64,000 bases of DNA, from contig NC_080043.1 in assembly GCF_012489685.1 (NCBI RefSeq), positions 10,108,501 to 10,172,500 of the forward strand, given 5' to 3'. This DNA comes from Lotus japonicus. Its lineage: Eukaryota; Streptophyta; Magnoliopsida; Fabales; Fabaceae. A program made the translations under genes and the position numbers. Under the pieces are notes generated by a model, which ran no database searches, was not told where the DNA came from, and was given only the letters and a program-made list of their open reading frames with translations. Below, piece by piece: positions 9,318-21,178 of this stretch. Numbering within the stretch: position 1 is the stretch's first letter; every line of letters begins with the position of its first letter.

Positions 9318-9700
9318 AAAGATGCTACTACATCAGAAGCTACCAAATGATCTGCATTGGGAGGAACCTCCTCGACCGACACAAATGTAGGAAATTTGAG
9401 GCGTTCCTCGCAAAAAAATATGCGACCATATTGCCAGAACATCTAACAAAAGAAAGATTAAAAAAATCAAAAGCTAAAACAAGAGAGCGACCATCTCGAA
9501 CTACAAAATCTAAATAAGAAAAACCAAAATCATTCCGCCGCCACCACTCATAGAGCTGTAAGCAATCTGTCCCAAAGCACACCCGACGGAAGCCAAACCC
9601 AGTGCCCATTTCAAACTATAAGCCTCAGCCAAAAGAGGAGAAAGAACGTGATGAGGAAAAGATGCTGCAGCACCCATCACCAATATAGCAAATAAACTCA
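9318..9700 (-). pseudogene. RNase H-like domain remnant of a non-LTR retrotransposon (LINE)
   Basis: On the minus strand two overlapping frames give AEAYSLKWALGLA, then RRVCFGTDCLQLYEWWRRN, FNLSFVRCSGNMVAYFFARNAS and, after a further one-base shift, SVEEVPPNADHLV. This is the RVT_3/RNase H fold found at the end of plant LINE reverse transcriptases and in many solo copies. The acidic residue in TDCLQL is kept. Frameshifts near 9600 and 9400 show it is dead. No reverse transcriptase domain is adjacent. Confidence 0.75.
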
Positions 9701-10202
9701 TTTTCACACACTCCTCTCATTTCATAATACTTTCACTTCCTTAAATCTATATTATATTTTTTTTTTTGTCTTGACCAAGGTATCTCCACAGTTGACAGCC
9801 GTGAGACTAATCCCTCGCCCCACGGAGCAAAGCTATAAAATCGATATTAATACTTATTTTAGATTCTTTGCTGACAAAAAGTTGCTTACCATGCTTGATA
9901 TCCTCTTCTAGTTTGATACGCTTGTAAAAGAAGCTCAAATTTGGTACGATTAACAAAAAGTGCACTGAAAAGTATTATTTTCTAATTTTGATACTTTCTA
10001 ACCGTAACAGACACTCAGTTCTCATCAGATATGTATTGAACACAAAAATTAACTACGATGAAGACAACCGATAAAATCAATGGCAAACGATGAAAACATG
10101 CTTGCTGAGAGTTGTACTAGAAATGAAAAATCTCACTACAAATACAATTTGAGCAACCGACACAATGAAGCTATATGTGATTGTACAGCTTGTCAATAAG
10201 GA
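9701..10202. other. Intergenic, nothing recognised
   Basis: AT-rich sequence with no coding pattern. It lies between the LINE remnant and the foldback MULE. Confidence 0.5.
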
Positions 10203-10211
10203 AAAAGAATA

Positions 10212-11302
10212 GGCTTAATTGCACTTTTGCTCCCTGATCTTTCACCTTTGTGCGATTTACCTCCCTCATCTTTAAAATGAGCGAATTCCCTCCCTCTTCT
10301 ATTAATATGTGTGATTTAGGCCCTTCCGTTAGTTAGCCGTCCAATTGCTAACGGTAGTTGCTATTTTCACCCCCCTTTTACTAACCACACCCCCTTATCA
10401 GAAATAAAAATAAAAAAATAAAAAATAAATTAAATAAAATTAATAGAAAATAAAAAAAACTATAAATTAAAAAAAACTGAAAAAATATTTTTATAAAAAT
10501 CAAAGAAAAAATAATAAAATAAATGAAATAAGTTAAATACAATTAATAGAAAATGAAAAAATATTTTTATAAAATCAAAGAAAAAACTGAATTTTTTTTT
10601 ATAAAAATCAAAGAAAAAAATGTTTTTATAAAGTCAAAGAAAATAACATATTTTTTTTAATTGAAGATAGAAATTTAAAAATAAAATAAAAGAAGAATTT
10701 GTTTCTATTTGCACCACCTACACTAAATTAAAAATAATTATTCTTTTATTTTATTTTTAAATTTCTATCTTCAATTAAAAAAAATATTTTATTTTCTTTG
10801 AATTTATAAAAACATTTTTTCTTTGATTTTTATAAAAATATTTTTTTCAGCTTTTTTTTTTATTTTATAAAAATGTTTTTTCATTTTCTATTATTTGTAT
10901 TTAACTTATTTCATTTATTTTATTATTTTTTCTTTGATTTTTATAAAAATATTTTTTTTCAGTTTTTTTTTTATTTTCTATTAATTGTATTTAATTTATT
11001 TAATTTATTTCATTTATTTTTTTATTTTTTACCTTAATTGCACTTTTGCCCCCTGATCTTTCACCTTTGTGCAATTTACCTCCTTTTTTATTTTTATTTT
11101 TATTTTTATTTCTGATATGGGGGTGTGGTTAGTAAAAGGGAGGGTGAAAATAGCAACCGCCGTTAGTAATTGGACGGCTAACTAACGGAAGGGCCTAAAT
11201 CGCACATATTAATAGAAGAGGGAGGGAATTCGCTCATTTTAAAGATGAGGGAGGTAAATCGCACAAAGGTGAAAGATCAGGGAGCAAAAGTGCAATTAAG
11301 CC
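10212..11302. mobile_element. Foldback-type MULE (1091 bp), 9-bp target duplication AAAAGAATA
   Basis: The ends are inverted repeats of about 195 bp starting GGCTTAATTGCACTTTTG with only a handful of differences. The AT-rich interior is itself largely palindromic (for example 10661-10698 against 10740-10780). The element is flanked exactly by AAAAGAATA at 10203-10211 and 11303-11311. The 9-bp duplication and very long inverted repeats fit a non-autonomous Mutator-like foldback element. A third, internal copy of the terminus lies at 11032-11083. No coding sequence is present. Confidence 0.9.
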
Positions 11303-11311
11303 AAAAGAATA

Positions 11312-11646
11312 ACAAATGTTAGAATCCAACAATTTCCACTTTTTTCAGTTCATGCAGGCAAACAACTATATATTGGTAGGCACTATGAAGCTCAGAAATG
11401 AACACACACCCACCATTTTTTCTTTGTTAACACCTTTTGCCATTCGGAACTGAAACAACAATGGGGGCAGAAGTCCTTACACCAAAAAGACAAACAGAAC
11501 TTCAAGTTGGCCCCAAGAAGCAAACCACTGAACAGCTTAGGCTCAAATCAACGCGTTCAGGGATACGTTTAAGGTTCGGCCATTCTGACCTTTTTTTTAA
11601 TCTTGAATCAATGAGAATTTGAGAGATTTTATACCAAATTAGGAGC
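11312..11646. other. 3' flank of the CSLC6 gene
   Basis: The stretch lies between the foldback MULE and the CSLC6 stop codon and probably contains the 3' UTR and polyadenylation region of that minus-strand gene. No separate gene is seen; the short frame at 11437-11622 has no recognisable domain. Confidence 0.45.
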
Positions 11647-14600
11647 TCAACTAACCTGCTCTCCTATCAAATCAAGACCAACAACCAGAAAGCTTACCCC
11701 TTGAAACAATAGGAAGTAGAAGTGAATTCCTTGGGCAGATAATAAGCTTCTAACTGAGGCAGTTAGCAATATAAATGCAAGAGCAAGTTCCTTCCTGTAG
11801 AGACGATTTCTCTTGGTCTTCACTATTTTCTTTGACAATTCAAGTTTACTTAGTTCTTCAATACCGGAGTCTGAGGATGATCTATGAAGACTAGTAGATC
11901 GCATTAGAGGATCAGATTCCTTCTCATAGGCAACCAAATCTGTCTCTGATGATCTTCCCAATTTTTTCGTGACCACCCACTCGTAAGAACTTCCGAAGCG
12001 AAATAATCCAGATATCATGGCATTAAATTTAGTTACTGACATAGTGTTCTCAAATAGAAGGTAAGGCACTATAAATGGAAATGACCGAGGGGCCGGAAGA
12101 ACACTTAGGATAGACATGATTCCGGGAATGTAGCAAACAACCCAGGCTGGGAGCTCAGATTCTGGAAGGAACATAGTCAATGGAAGAATGATGCAGAAGA
12201 GGGTGAATGAATAAAATGGCAGGATAAGCTTTCTCAGGAGGAAGAACAGAAATATCAAATTGGCCTTCTTTCCCCAACTAACCTGGTACAAATGGCATTA
12301 ACATCAGCATAACAGTAGATCCTTCAAAAAGTAATATTTTCATAAAATAGATGACATAACCTAGTTATAATTACATACAGTGCGAGACAGGGGTAAATAA
12401 TTATTAAAGCGCATCAGTAGCATATATGAGGTTTTCTAAAATCAAAAGTTTTATACAAATTTAAGTAGTATTTTCTAATCTAGGACTGGGAACACAGACA
12501 ATAGAGAGCTTTGAACATGATGGTATGGTCAGGACAGCATATTCCTAGTTACAACAGCAATAACAACAAAATCCGTACCCCCCACTAATGCAGATCGGCT
12601 ATCTAGATCACACAACGTCATTGCACTCAGTAAAAAACCAAATTGTTTGGGATATTATTGACCTAGAGATCAAAATTTAAGTGAGGACAGCATATTATTG
12701 ACATACTAATAAGGACCAAATTTTATTTATATTGTGAGGACGCCATTTTTATAAGAGTAAAATACACTCACCCCCCTCAAGGTTTGTGAGAATAACACTT
12801 AACTCCATTTTTATCCAAAATATACACTCCACCCCAATAATAATCTCATAATTACACTTAGCTCAATTCTTCTCTGAAATCTTCACTCCACCCCACCCCT
12901 TTAACATCATCCAAAAGATGCTAACGGAATATTCCTTTAACTCAAATTAATTAATTAAAATATAAATGATAAATAAATCACATTATCCTCTAACCAAATA
13001 ATAATTGTACTATAATTTTGTAAATATTCTAAATATTTATAAAATATTTTGAATACCTCCAAATAAAAAATAATAATTAAACTTGATGTTTATTATGGTC
13101 AAAATATTTCTCTCTCTAATATAACTCAAATTTAAATATGGAGTATTTCAGTCAAAATATTTATCAAATGATGAGTTCTTAATACCTGTGTATAACCTTA
13201 AACAACATATATTTTAGAACTTAAAATGTCATGTGCTTAAGTGCTCATACAACCTAATAACTAAGGTAATCACATATCGTCATAACACAATTATATTTTG
13301 AAAGTTTAGTAAACTTATTGACAAATTTTTGTAGTAAACTTAGTGGTAAAGTTTTTGAGTTTTGATGGTTCTGACATTGAGTTAAGTTTTGCTAAATTTG
13401 TGATGGAAAATGTTGTTGCCTTGAAGAGGATGATTTCAAACTTAGCTGGAAGCTACGTAACTCAGATCTGGAAGAAGTAAAACAGAAGTTGTTCTCGTTT
13501 AAGAAATGTTCTAGTTCTATGAATTTGGAATTACACCAAGAAGGCCAGAACATGCTTTATTGTAAATCATTTGTGCTGCCCTCCAAATAACAAGGATTTG
13601 TTTACTTGAATGAGCAATGATTATCTCGTGCTACTTTTTTTTTTAAAAAACAAGTATATTTATTATTTAGTTAGAAGATAATGTAAAGTATTTATATTTA
13701 AATTAATTAATTTTGAGTTAAAAGAATATTCCGTTAGCATCTTTTGGATGGTGTTAAAGGGGGTGGGGTGGAGTGTAGAATTTAAAAAAGAATTGAGTTA
13801 AGTGTAATTGTGAGATTATTATTGGGGTGGAGTGCATATTTTGGATAAGAATGGAGCTAAGTGTTATTCTCACAAATCTTGAGGGGGGTGAGTGTATTTT
13901 ACTCTTTTTATAATTATTATTAATAATAATAACAGAGTAATGGCTTCCTGGATTTAAAAGAATTCAACTGGTATAAAAATATAATATGCACAATAATCAA
14001 TACCTTTGAACGAAGTATATCAACAAAACACAAACGGAACAACTGCATTGGACCAGAATGCCAGCGGTGTTGTTGTTTCTTATATGCTTCATATGTCTCT
14101 GGAAGTTCACAAAGGCACTGCAAGAAGCATAATAGACATATAAAACTCTGAAACATTTCTGATTAGGCCGCAAGATTTGAAATATAATAGTGCACCTTAA
14201 CATCATTGAGAAATATGAACTTCCATCCACAGAGATGAGCACGAACAGCAATATCCATGTCCTCCACAGTTGTTCGCTCCAACCAGCCACCACTCTCCTC
14301 AAGGGCCTTTATTCTCCAGACACCAGCAGTTCCATTAAAACCAAAGAAGTTAATGAAGACACTATTCACCTGCTGTTCAACCTCAAAGTGGAAAGATAAA
14401 TTAATGTTCTGCAATCTTGTAAGCAAGTTCTCATCCTTGTTTACAAATGCCCATCTTGTCTGGACTAATGCCACATCATCCTTTCCCTTCAATAAGAGAA
14501 AAACAAGTACAAAAAATTGGTTAGATCAATGCTCAGTACAGACCCAAAAAGAATATAGATTTAAAATGACCTAGTGACAAATAAGCATTTTTTAACATGT

Positions 14601-17224
14601 TTAGACTGTTGAAAATTTGGAACAGTACATATATAGTTCTAAGATATTTAAAATCTTTTTATAACTTGAAATGATTTGTGAACTGACATTCCAATACAAG
14701 TCATCAATTACTTTCACAACTCATATTGGACTTGTGAATAAATTTACAACAAGCAAAAACAGTTGCAGCATTAATGTGTATGATGCCATCTTGCAAGAGC
14801 TGTATTATTCATTCTAGTTTAGAATTGAAGATTGTAAAGATGGAGATAGTTGAGATTAGAGAAACTGAACATTTTATTGATACAACCTTTGATTAGTGGT
14901 GTGCAATTATATCAAGAAATATAAATACAATATATAATGGTGGATGGCATAGCATGTGTACAATTTATTACACATTTACACTTCCCTCTGAATGATTAAC
15001 ATGATTTAGAATAGCAATTAGATCACTACAGATAACATTGTACTTGATGCTTGAGATTCAAAAGTGCACCAAACTTGGAAACTAACTTTAAGGATGTGTT
15101 CAATCTAAAACATGAAGGGATCATTATAAGCACTGTATCTATAAGACTATAACACTATCAAGCACCTATGATTGTTCTCTTCGACACTCCAATATCAGCT
15201 GCTATATTTACTCAAGTCAACAATATTTTAATTTTTGAATCTATAGACATAAAATTACCTTGAAATAAGGTATTGTCTTCTTCAAGAAATCTGGTGTAGG
15301 TTGAAAATCAGCATCAAATATTGCCACAAACTCATAATCCTTAACATAATCACAGCCCATTGCGGATTTAAGATTCCCTGCCTTGTAGCCTGTACGTATA
15401 AGCCTATGTCTATAAATTATCCGAACACCCCTTTGTTGCCATTTATTCACTTCTGCCTTGATGAGCTGTTGGGTATCTACTTCATCAGAATCATCAAGAA
15501 CCTGTACAAGCATTCTCTCCTTTGGCCAATCCATGATACAAACTGCTCCAATAGATTGCTGGTAAACCTATGGGAAAAACAAGAAAAAAAACAATGATAA
15601 CACAGGAGAGTAATGTGATATGAATTAGGATATCAGATTCTTAATAGCTAATCGCTCACAAAGAAGAATGCCTTTGCTGAATTAATGTTTCAAGGAGGAG
15701 GAACAGTGCTTTTTGGAAGAGACAGATAGAAGCCTCAATTGAGTAGTGAATTTGATGAGAAGGAAGCACCTCCTCCTTTCAATCAAAATAATATTTATTT
15801 ATTGATTCGTGAGAAGAGAGACCAGAAAATAAATGAGGAAAATAAGAGAAGAGACATGATATGAAAAATAGGGGAGATTACTCAAAGAAATAATAACGAA
15901 GTGAGCATCATATTGTAGGATGTGAGTCGGACAAACCCCCATTCTATCATAGCTCTAAGCTCTAAGATAAATTAAAAACCCTTGCATTTCGCTTTCCATC
16001 AGCTCGTTACAAAGCTCCAACCAATCAGCCACACTCTAGCCCAAGCTACACACCCTTGGAAGACACAATGCACCACCCATTCAAGCCACAACAATACTTG
16101 TGCACTCACCCACCTCATTTAGGTCCTTTTCACCTTAGAAATAAACCCATCACAAACATTTAAGTTTCATGAATATATCAGGGCAATGCTATTCACTGAA
16201 AACAGCAAATGTGATGTAATCAACTACAACACAAATAAAAAAAACCAGCACCAGACATTTTCCCATAAGACATCAAAATGGGCATCAAAAGTGTACATTT
16301 CATGAATGTGACAAGTAAAACCACCCCTTCCACTTTCCCATAAGACATCAAAATTTGTATGTCCCCAATAAAATGTCAATGGAACAACAGAACAGAATAG
16401 ATCACAGACAAAAAAACAAAACAAACAACACAAGCATCAGAATTTGACTTAAGAACAAAATGGGTTTGAAAAGGACTAAGAAACCTACATCTTCTTACCT
16501 CCCTTTCATTGCACATGGGAATCTGAACCAACACCATAGGGTAATCCTCCACACTCTCAACATCACCCTCATAGTCCACTTCAGCAACAGGCCTAATTCT
16601 CCTAAACTTGATCCAGAAGCACCCCAAGATCAAAACCACCCTATCCACAGACTGCACAATGAACAACGCAATGCACATATTCGCCAAACTCTGCAACGGC
16701 GGCGCCAAGTAACTCGCCCGAATCTCCAACCACCGCGCATAAACCACCCCCACCATTCCCAACACCTCCGCAGACCCCACCGACGGCGGCCGAAAATGCC
16801 ACCCTTTGAAGTACGCCACCAGCTCAAACCCTAACAAACCAATCACCACAATCAGAAACACCCTGATCGCACGGTAGAGCCGCGACGTCCCTGAATCCGC
16901 CAGCGAATGCGACGAGATCCGGCGGTTCGCGGCGCGGAGGAAGAAGAGGAAACCGTTGGAAATCGATGAGAGATTCGACGCAATTTGCTGGAACCTCAAC
17001 AAGCAAACCCACCTCAACTGCCGCGCGCTGCGTGCACGATCTTTCTCCACCGACGGATCTGACCGACCACCACCAGCAGCTCCGCCGCCGATGTCTCCGA
17101 CATCGACGGCGGTGAAAGGGGAGGAGGAGGCTTGGTCCGCCTTAACTTCCAAGAGGTCGAGATTCTCCTTGTCTCTCTGCTTGTTCCACCATTCCTGAAA
17201 CTCATAGTTGGGAGCACGAGACAT
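11647..17224 (-). CDS. CSLC6: CSLC6-type xyloglucan glycosyltransferase (cellulose synthase-like C), 5 exons
   Basis: A Golgi-membrane GT2 enzyme that builds the beta-1,4-glucan backbone of xyloglucan from UDP-glucose. Exons (minus): 16499-17224, 15259-15567, 14196-14486, 14004-14117 and 11647-12282. All are multiples of three with GT-AG introns and give 691 codons, the usual CSLC length. The start [17 protein letters not shown] is typical of CSLC6. The N-terminal half has membrane segments around residues 115-135 and 170-210. GT-A motifs are in order: VLDDSDE, the DxD in [19 protein letters not shown] and QQHRW, followed by C-terminal membrane helices and the ending [10 protein letters not shown]. 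No lesion is seen. Intron 4 (12283-14003) is enlarged to 1721 bp by a Pack-MULE. The promoter side is cut by a MULE about 380 bp upstream of the ATG. Confidence 0.95.
12755..13904. mobile_element. Pack-MULE (1150 bp) inside CSLC6 intron 4, 9-bp target duplication TTTTTATAA
   Basis: Inverted termini of about 180 bp start GAGTAAAATACACTCACC. The element is flanked by an exact TTTTTATAA at 12746-12754 and 13905-13913. Between the arms lies a fragment that reads as the FBD end of an F-box gene (13349-13587), so this is a MULE that has picked up host coding DNA. It does not interrupt the CSLC6 splice sites. Confidence 0.9.
13349..13587 (+). pseudogene. Captured FBD-domain fragment (F-box/FBD gene C-terminus)
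   Basis: The plus strand reads [24 protein letters not shown], up to a stop at 13478-13480; an overlapping frame continues [18 protein letters not shown]. Together they follow the FBD consensus (a block of the type ELxFxKFVLxNAxxLexM, then a K-x-L-x-S-F/C-x-R/K-S-S block). The FBD at 60182-60472 in the same window has the same architecture (EPELCLVKFVLANAAILERV, MGKVKEQILSLPKCS) but is clearly diverged. There is no F-box and no start, and the frame is broken, so it is a dead transduplicated piece. Confidence 0.6.
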
Positions 17225-17604
17225 AGAAAGAAAGAATCAAAGAAGAGAAGAAAACAAAAATGGATTTGATTCGATTTGTGTGATTGATCCAAATGAAAGA
17301 GGTTAGAGGAGTTATGCTATTTTTGGAAAGGAGGTTCCATGTTTTTAGCAGGTTGTGTCGTGTTTGTTTGTCGTGTTTTTCAGGGGCTGACTGAGCAACC
17401 ACGTTATGGGGCGGAGTGCGGTGGCGCGTGCGGTGATTTGACGGCGCAAGTGGAGGATGGGGGGATTTGATTGTTGATTTGGATGGAGCAGACAATGAGA
17501 GGGAAATTCATGTGAGTTCAATTAAGGTGGGCATGTTAGTGTGGTCGTTCAGTTTGTTATCCATGTTCGAGTATCCACTACTAGTTTAGCAATAGTAATA
17601 GTAA
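17225..17604. other. 5' flank of CSLC6
   Basis: It holds the presumed 5' UTR and proximal promoter of CSLC6 (transcribed toward lower coordinates). No clear TATA box is visible. The MULE that starts at 17605 defines the distal limit. Confidence 0.4.
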
Positions 17605-17836
17605 GGGAAAATTTACTATCGACCACTTTTTGGTGGTGTAAAGTTGCACCACCCCCTTTTGACCGACAATAGCAGGTTTTAAAAAAAAATCAAAAAACAT
17701 ATTTTTCATAATCTTTAATTAATTATCTAAACCTGGTTTATTAAAAACTAGTACTTTTTATCCGTGCGATGCACGGGGATATTCATTTTTTGGCTTTGTA
17801 TTTTTTTTATTAAATCGGTTCTTTTTATTAAATATC

Positions 17837-18183
17837 GGCTTAATTGCACTTTTGGACCCCAACTTTATCTTTTCTGCCAAAATTTTCCCCAACTAAGAAA
17901 TTAGCAAAAATTAATCCCCGAAGTTACCCTCCGTTAACACATTTGGTCCCTTTAGCAAAAATTAATCCTGCGAAAATTGGGGGACCAAAAGTGTAGTTCA
18001 CGATGGTGAGGAAGTTGACTTGCATTTTGATCACTCGGACCGTTAGATTTTGGATGAAAAATACTAAAGGGACCAAATGTGCTAACAGAGGGTAACTTCA
18101 GGAATGCTTTTTGTTAATTTCTTAGTTGGGGGACGGTTTTCGTAGAAAGGTCAAAATTGAGGGACTAAAAGTGCAATTAAGCC
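17837..18183. mobile_element. MULE-type MITE (347 bp) of the GGCTTAATTGCACTTTT family
   Basis: The termini GGCTTAATTGCACTTTTGGA and TCCCTCAATTTTG..GCAATTAAGCC form inverted repeats of 60 bp or more. The ends match the 10212-11302 foldback element over the first 18 bases. Flanks TTAAATATC (17828-17836) and TTAAATGTT (18184-18192) agree at 7 of 9 positions, an aged 9-bp duplication. It lies inside the Helitron, so it came later. Confidence 0.75.
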
Positions 18184-19798
18184 TTAAATGTTTGTATTTG
18201 TTTTTTTGTGTTGTTGTTTTGTTTTTGTCTTTTGTCCTGTTGTTTTAAATGGTAGATTAATATTAATTTTGTGTCTATTGATTAGTTTATTTCAGCTAGT
18301 TGAAGTAACATTGATGCGCTAGGTTTTTTTTTGCAATTGACATTATTTTATTGAGAATAAAACTGAGAGCGCATTATTTCACATTTTTTTCAGGTAGTAT
18401 TGTGACCCGTGAGATGCACGGAGGATATTCATTTTTATTTTTAGCGTAAAATTTTTTAAATGTGTTTTTTTTTTACTTTTATCTAGAAAAAGTATATGAA
18501 TTAAATAATAAAACTTATTTTCGTTATAAAAAAACATAATCTGAAATGTTTTTTTTTTACATAAATGTGTTTGCGTTTGTATTGTTTATATTTAATTTAG
18601 TTTTTTATATTCAAATTTAATAGTCTCATGCTACTATTATTTTTAAAATTATTAATTTAAATTTTTTTTTAATCAAGATTCTTATAATTCAAAATTTACG
18701 AACACTTTATATATCTTATTTATTCTATCCTTAATCGGACCACCAACGTATCTCAAACAGGTTAAAAACTTGTCAAACACCAAAAAATAATTAATTTTTC
18801 ATAATTTGTTACATTTATTAATCATTAATTGAAACTTGAAGGATTCACATTCAATATTTTATTGAAGCCCCTTTATTTTGTAACTTATGTCCTTTTATGC
18901 AATTTGGTAAAAGAAATATTGATTTGCTATTCTTGTCTTTCTCTTTTGTACCGACGAACAATAGCATTGGGCACAAATTGTACCGTACAATCTTAATGCG
19001 CATATGGAGCTCACTTTTACAAAATCTGGTGCAATATTGGGTATTCACAAAACTGTAGTATATGGTAGAGGAAAACAATTGCAAAAGGAGATGACTTCAG
19101 ATTTTTGTTATAAGCATAATAATGAAATCTGGTCTAAGATTAGAAAGCATATGAATTTCGACGTAGCCTCGTAATTAAGAATGTTGGTCTCTTAAATTTG
19201 CACCCAGGAATAATTACATAGACAGTTCATGTTATAGGTCTTTGATGGTCCTGTTGGCCTAGCTTACTTGTCTAAATGACTTCTTTGGAATGCAAAATGT
19301 CTTTTCTACCTGTGATAAGGTAGCTTCAACATATTTGTAATACAAACTTCAGCACCTTTGTCTTTAAATTTACCTCTTCCTGAACCTTTGTTTTTCCCTA
19401 TTTTAAGTTTATCTCTTTTTTTCTGGAAAAAAAAAAACATGGATCCGTTGTTCAAAAGAAAATTATACATAAAAAAGTAGCACTTAGGGAACTATTTCTT
19501 TGAAATTTAAACGGACGCAAGACTTGCTTAACTAACCTGAGGAAAGAAAGTTGAACAACCACAATGACCTTAAAAACTGGCCACTAATGCCAGTCATTCC
19601 ATTTAAAAAATAAAAAGAGACAGCCTTAGAGAGCTGAATCCAAAAGTTAAAGTTACATTTAAAACGTAGGAGCTTGATACAGTAAAGCACAATGATTATC
19701 ACACCGACAAAGCAATGCTACTAAAATAAGGGTATACCCAACTTGCACAATTTTTCTTCAATTTGAAGCGAAGGAAGTGGGAGAACTACAAAATTCTC
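18184..19798. other. Helitron interior, mostly AT-rich; second Helitron-like 3' end at 18391-18430
   Basis: No coding sequence is convincing. At 18391-18430 the minus strand has a second hairpin, CCGTGCATCTCACGG, followed by GTCACAATACTAC. It resembles the true 3' end at 17748 but has a degenerate CTRR. The rest shows only A/T runs. Confidence 0.5.
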
Positions 19799-20213
19799 CT
19801 ATAAGTTACTCCCAGGAGTAGATACCTCAGTATTGCAAACATGGCAAACCTTGTTTATTTTCAACCAATTGTTAATGCACTAAGGATGGTAAAGATGTTT
19901 GCATGAAAGATTTGTCAAGGACTCACCAGTGTCATAGTCCACCCGGTAAATAACACATGATTCATTGCTTCCATGTTGATCTTTCCCAGTTTTGTACTTG
20001 ACTGAAGGCAAACATGTATTAGTATCAGTTGGATGACCTCTGCTTTCAGTTTCAACTACTTCCCCCCAATGCTAGTATGAAAGTTCATTTGGACCTACAT
20101 GCTCCCAAGCATCCTGTGAATTACTACCATGTCCATGGCCTCCACTGTAATTGAAAATGATATTGTCTTTATAGAATTCAGAAGCTGCAACATCATTTCA
20201 GAGAACCTAAAAA
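19799..20213 (-). pseudogene. BIG BROTHER-related (BBR) RING-H2 E3 ligase fragment captured by the Helitron
   Basis: The minus strand reads NSQDAWEHVGPNELSY, GEVVETESRG, LPSVKYKTGKDQHGSN, the RING region SCVIYRVDYDTGESLTNLSC, KHLYHP, stop, CINNWLKINKVCHVC, and ends at the usual GSNL before a stop at 19799-19801. This is the C-terminus of BBR-type ubiquitin ligases. It is dead: the second zinc-binding Cys is Tyr (CVIY), there is a stop within the RING, another stop replaces the Glu after NELSY, and a TGA lies near 20205. The N-terminal exons were not found. Confidence 0.78.
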
Positions 20214-20849
20214 CGAAAGACAAATTCTATGTCACTTACAAAGAACACATTTGAAAAGCCAAAGCAATGTAAACATAATTTTGATAAGAGGCTAACTTTG
20301 CCGGTTAACTGTGGCAATAGCAATTTTCAGAAATTTCAAACCAAATGATGTAACTAAAAGCATATTAAGTTGAGCAAAACCATGTCCATTTAGTTTCAAA
20401 AACAATAGAGCAACTCCATAAAGATTTATGCATTAAAAATTAAGGGAGGAAATAAAAACAGAAAACCAAGTCCAAATTGAGCAAAACCATATACATTGCC
20501 AGCATGAAGTTTGATAGACACAACATCCCCAAATAAACATAAACCTGAAATGCAAAGGAACACATGAGTCCAACAAAAAAACATAAATCACTAAAACAAC
20601 AGCTATGTGAGACTGACAGTTGTATTATTCAGGTTTGTGAAAAGAGGAAGAGCAAGAAGTTATTGATGGTCTTGGAAAGAAAAAGATTGTGGCTGGTGGA
20701 GAGACGATAAAGATGAAGTGTTTGGGAAGGTGGAAGGGGATTACGAATTTAGGAAGTTTCCGGGTTATATTGAACTGAAAGGAAAGACAATAGAAACACA
20801 CAGCTAAGATTGAAAGGTACACAGTTCAGATTTGATCCCTGACTAATTA
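20214..20849. other. Helitron interior, no gene recognised
   Basis: It could contain introns and leader of the captured BBR gene, since it lies directly upstream of the RING fragment on the minus strand. The open frame at 20625-20822 (-) has no domain I recognise. Confidence 0.35.
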
Positions 20850-21178
20850 CTCCCTCCGTCCTAATTATAAGACACCATTCAAAAAAAATTCTTTTATAAA
20901 TATTTAAGATAAGATTAAGATGTTGTCCTCAATGTAATGCCATAAAGAGGGTTTATAAACTTTCTATGGCAGGTTCATATAAAAGAGGTACTTTGAGGGT
21001 GATGTTAAATTTTAGCACTAATCAATCAGACCTACGAATGAGATAAACGATCTTAGACAACACATACATGGAAGGTAGATAGAGAGATCAATCTTTACCT
21101 TTCTTCAATGACTCAAGTACTTCTTTCAAAATCTAAGGAATAATTGGAATCTAATTTAATCAGGGAGGTAGTAGAAAA
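20850..21178. mobile_element. Stowaway-like MITE, one degraded end
   Basis: The left end CTCCCTCCGTCCTAATTATA after TA is a clear Stowaway terminus. The right end is only hinted at by TTTAATCAGGGAGGTA near 21160-21178. It is nested in the Helitron. Confidence 0.5.
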
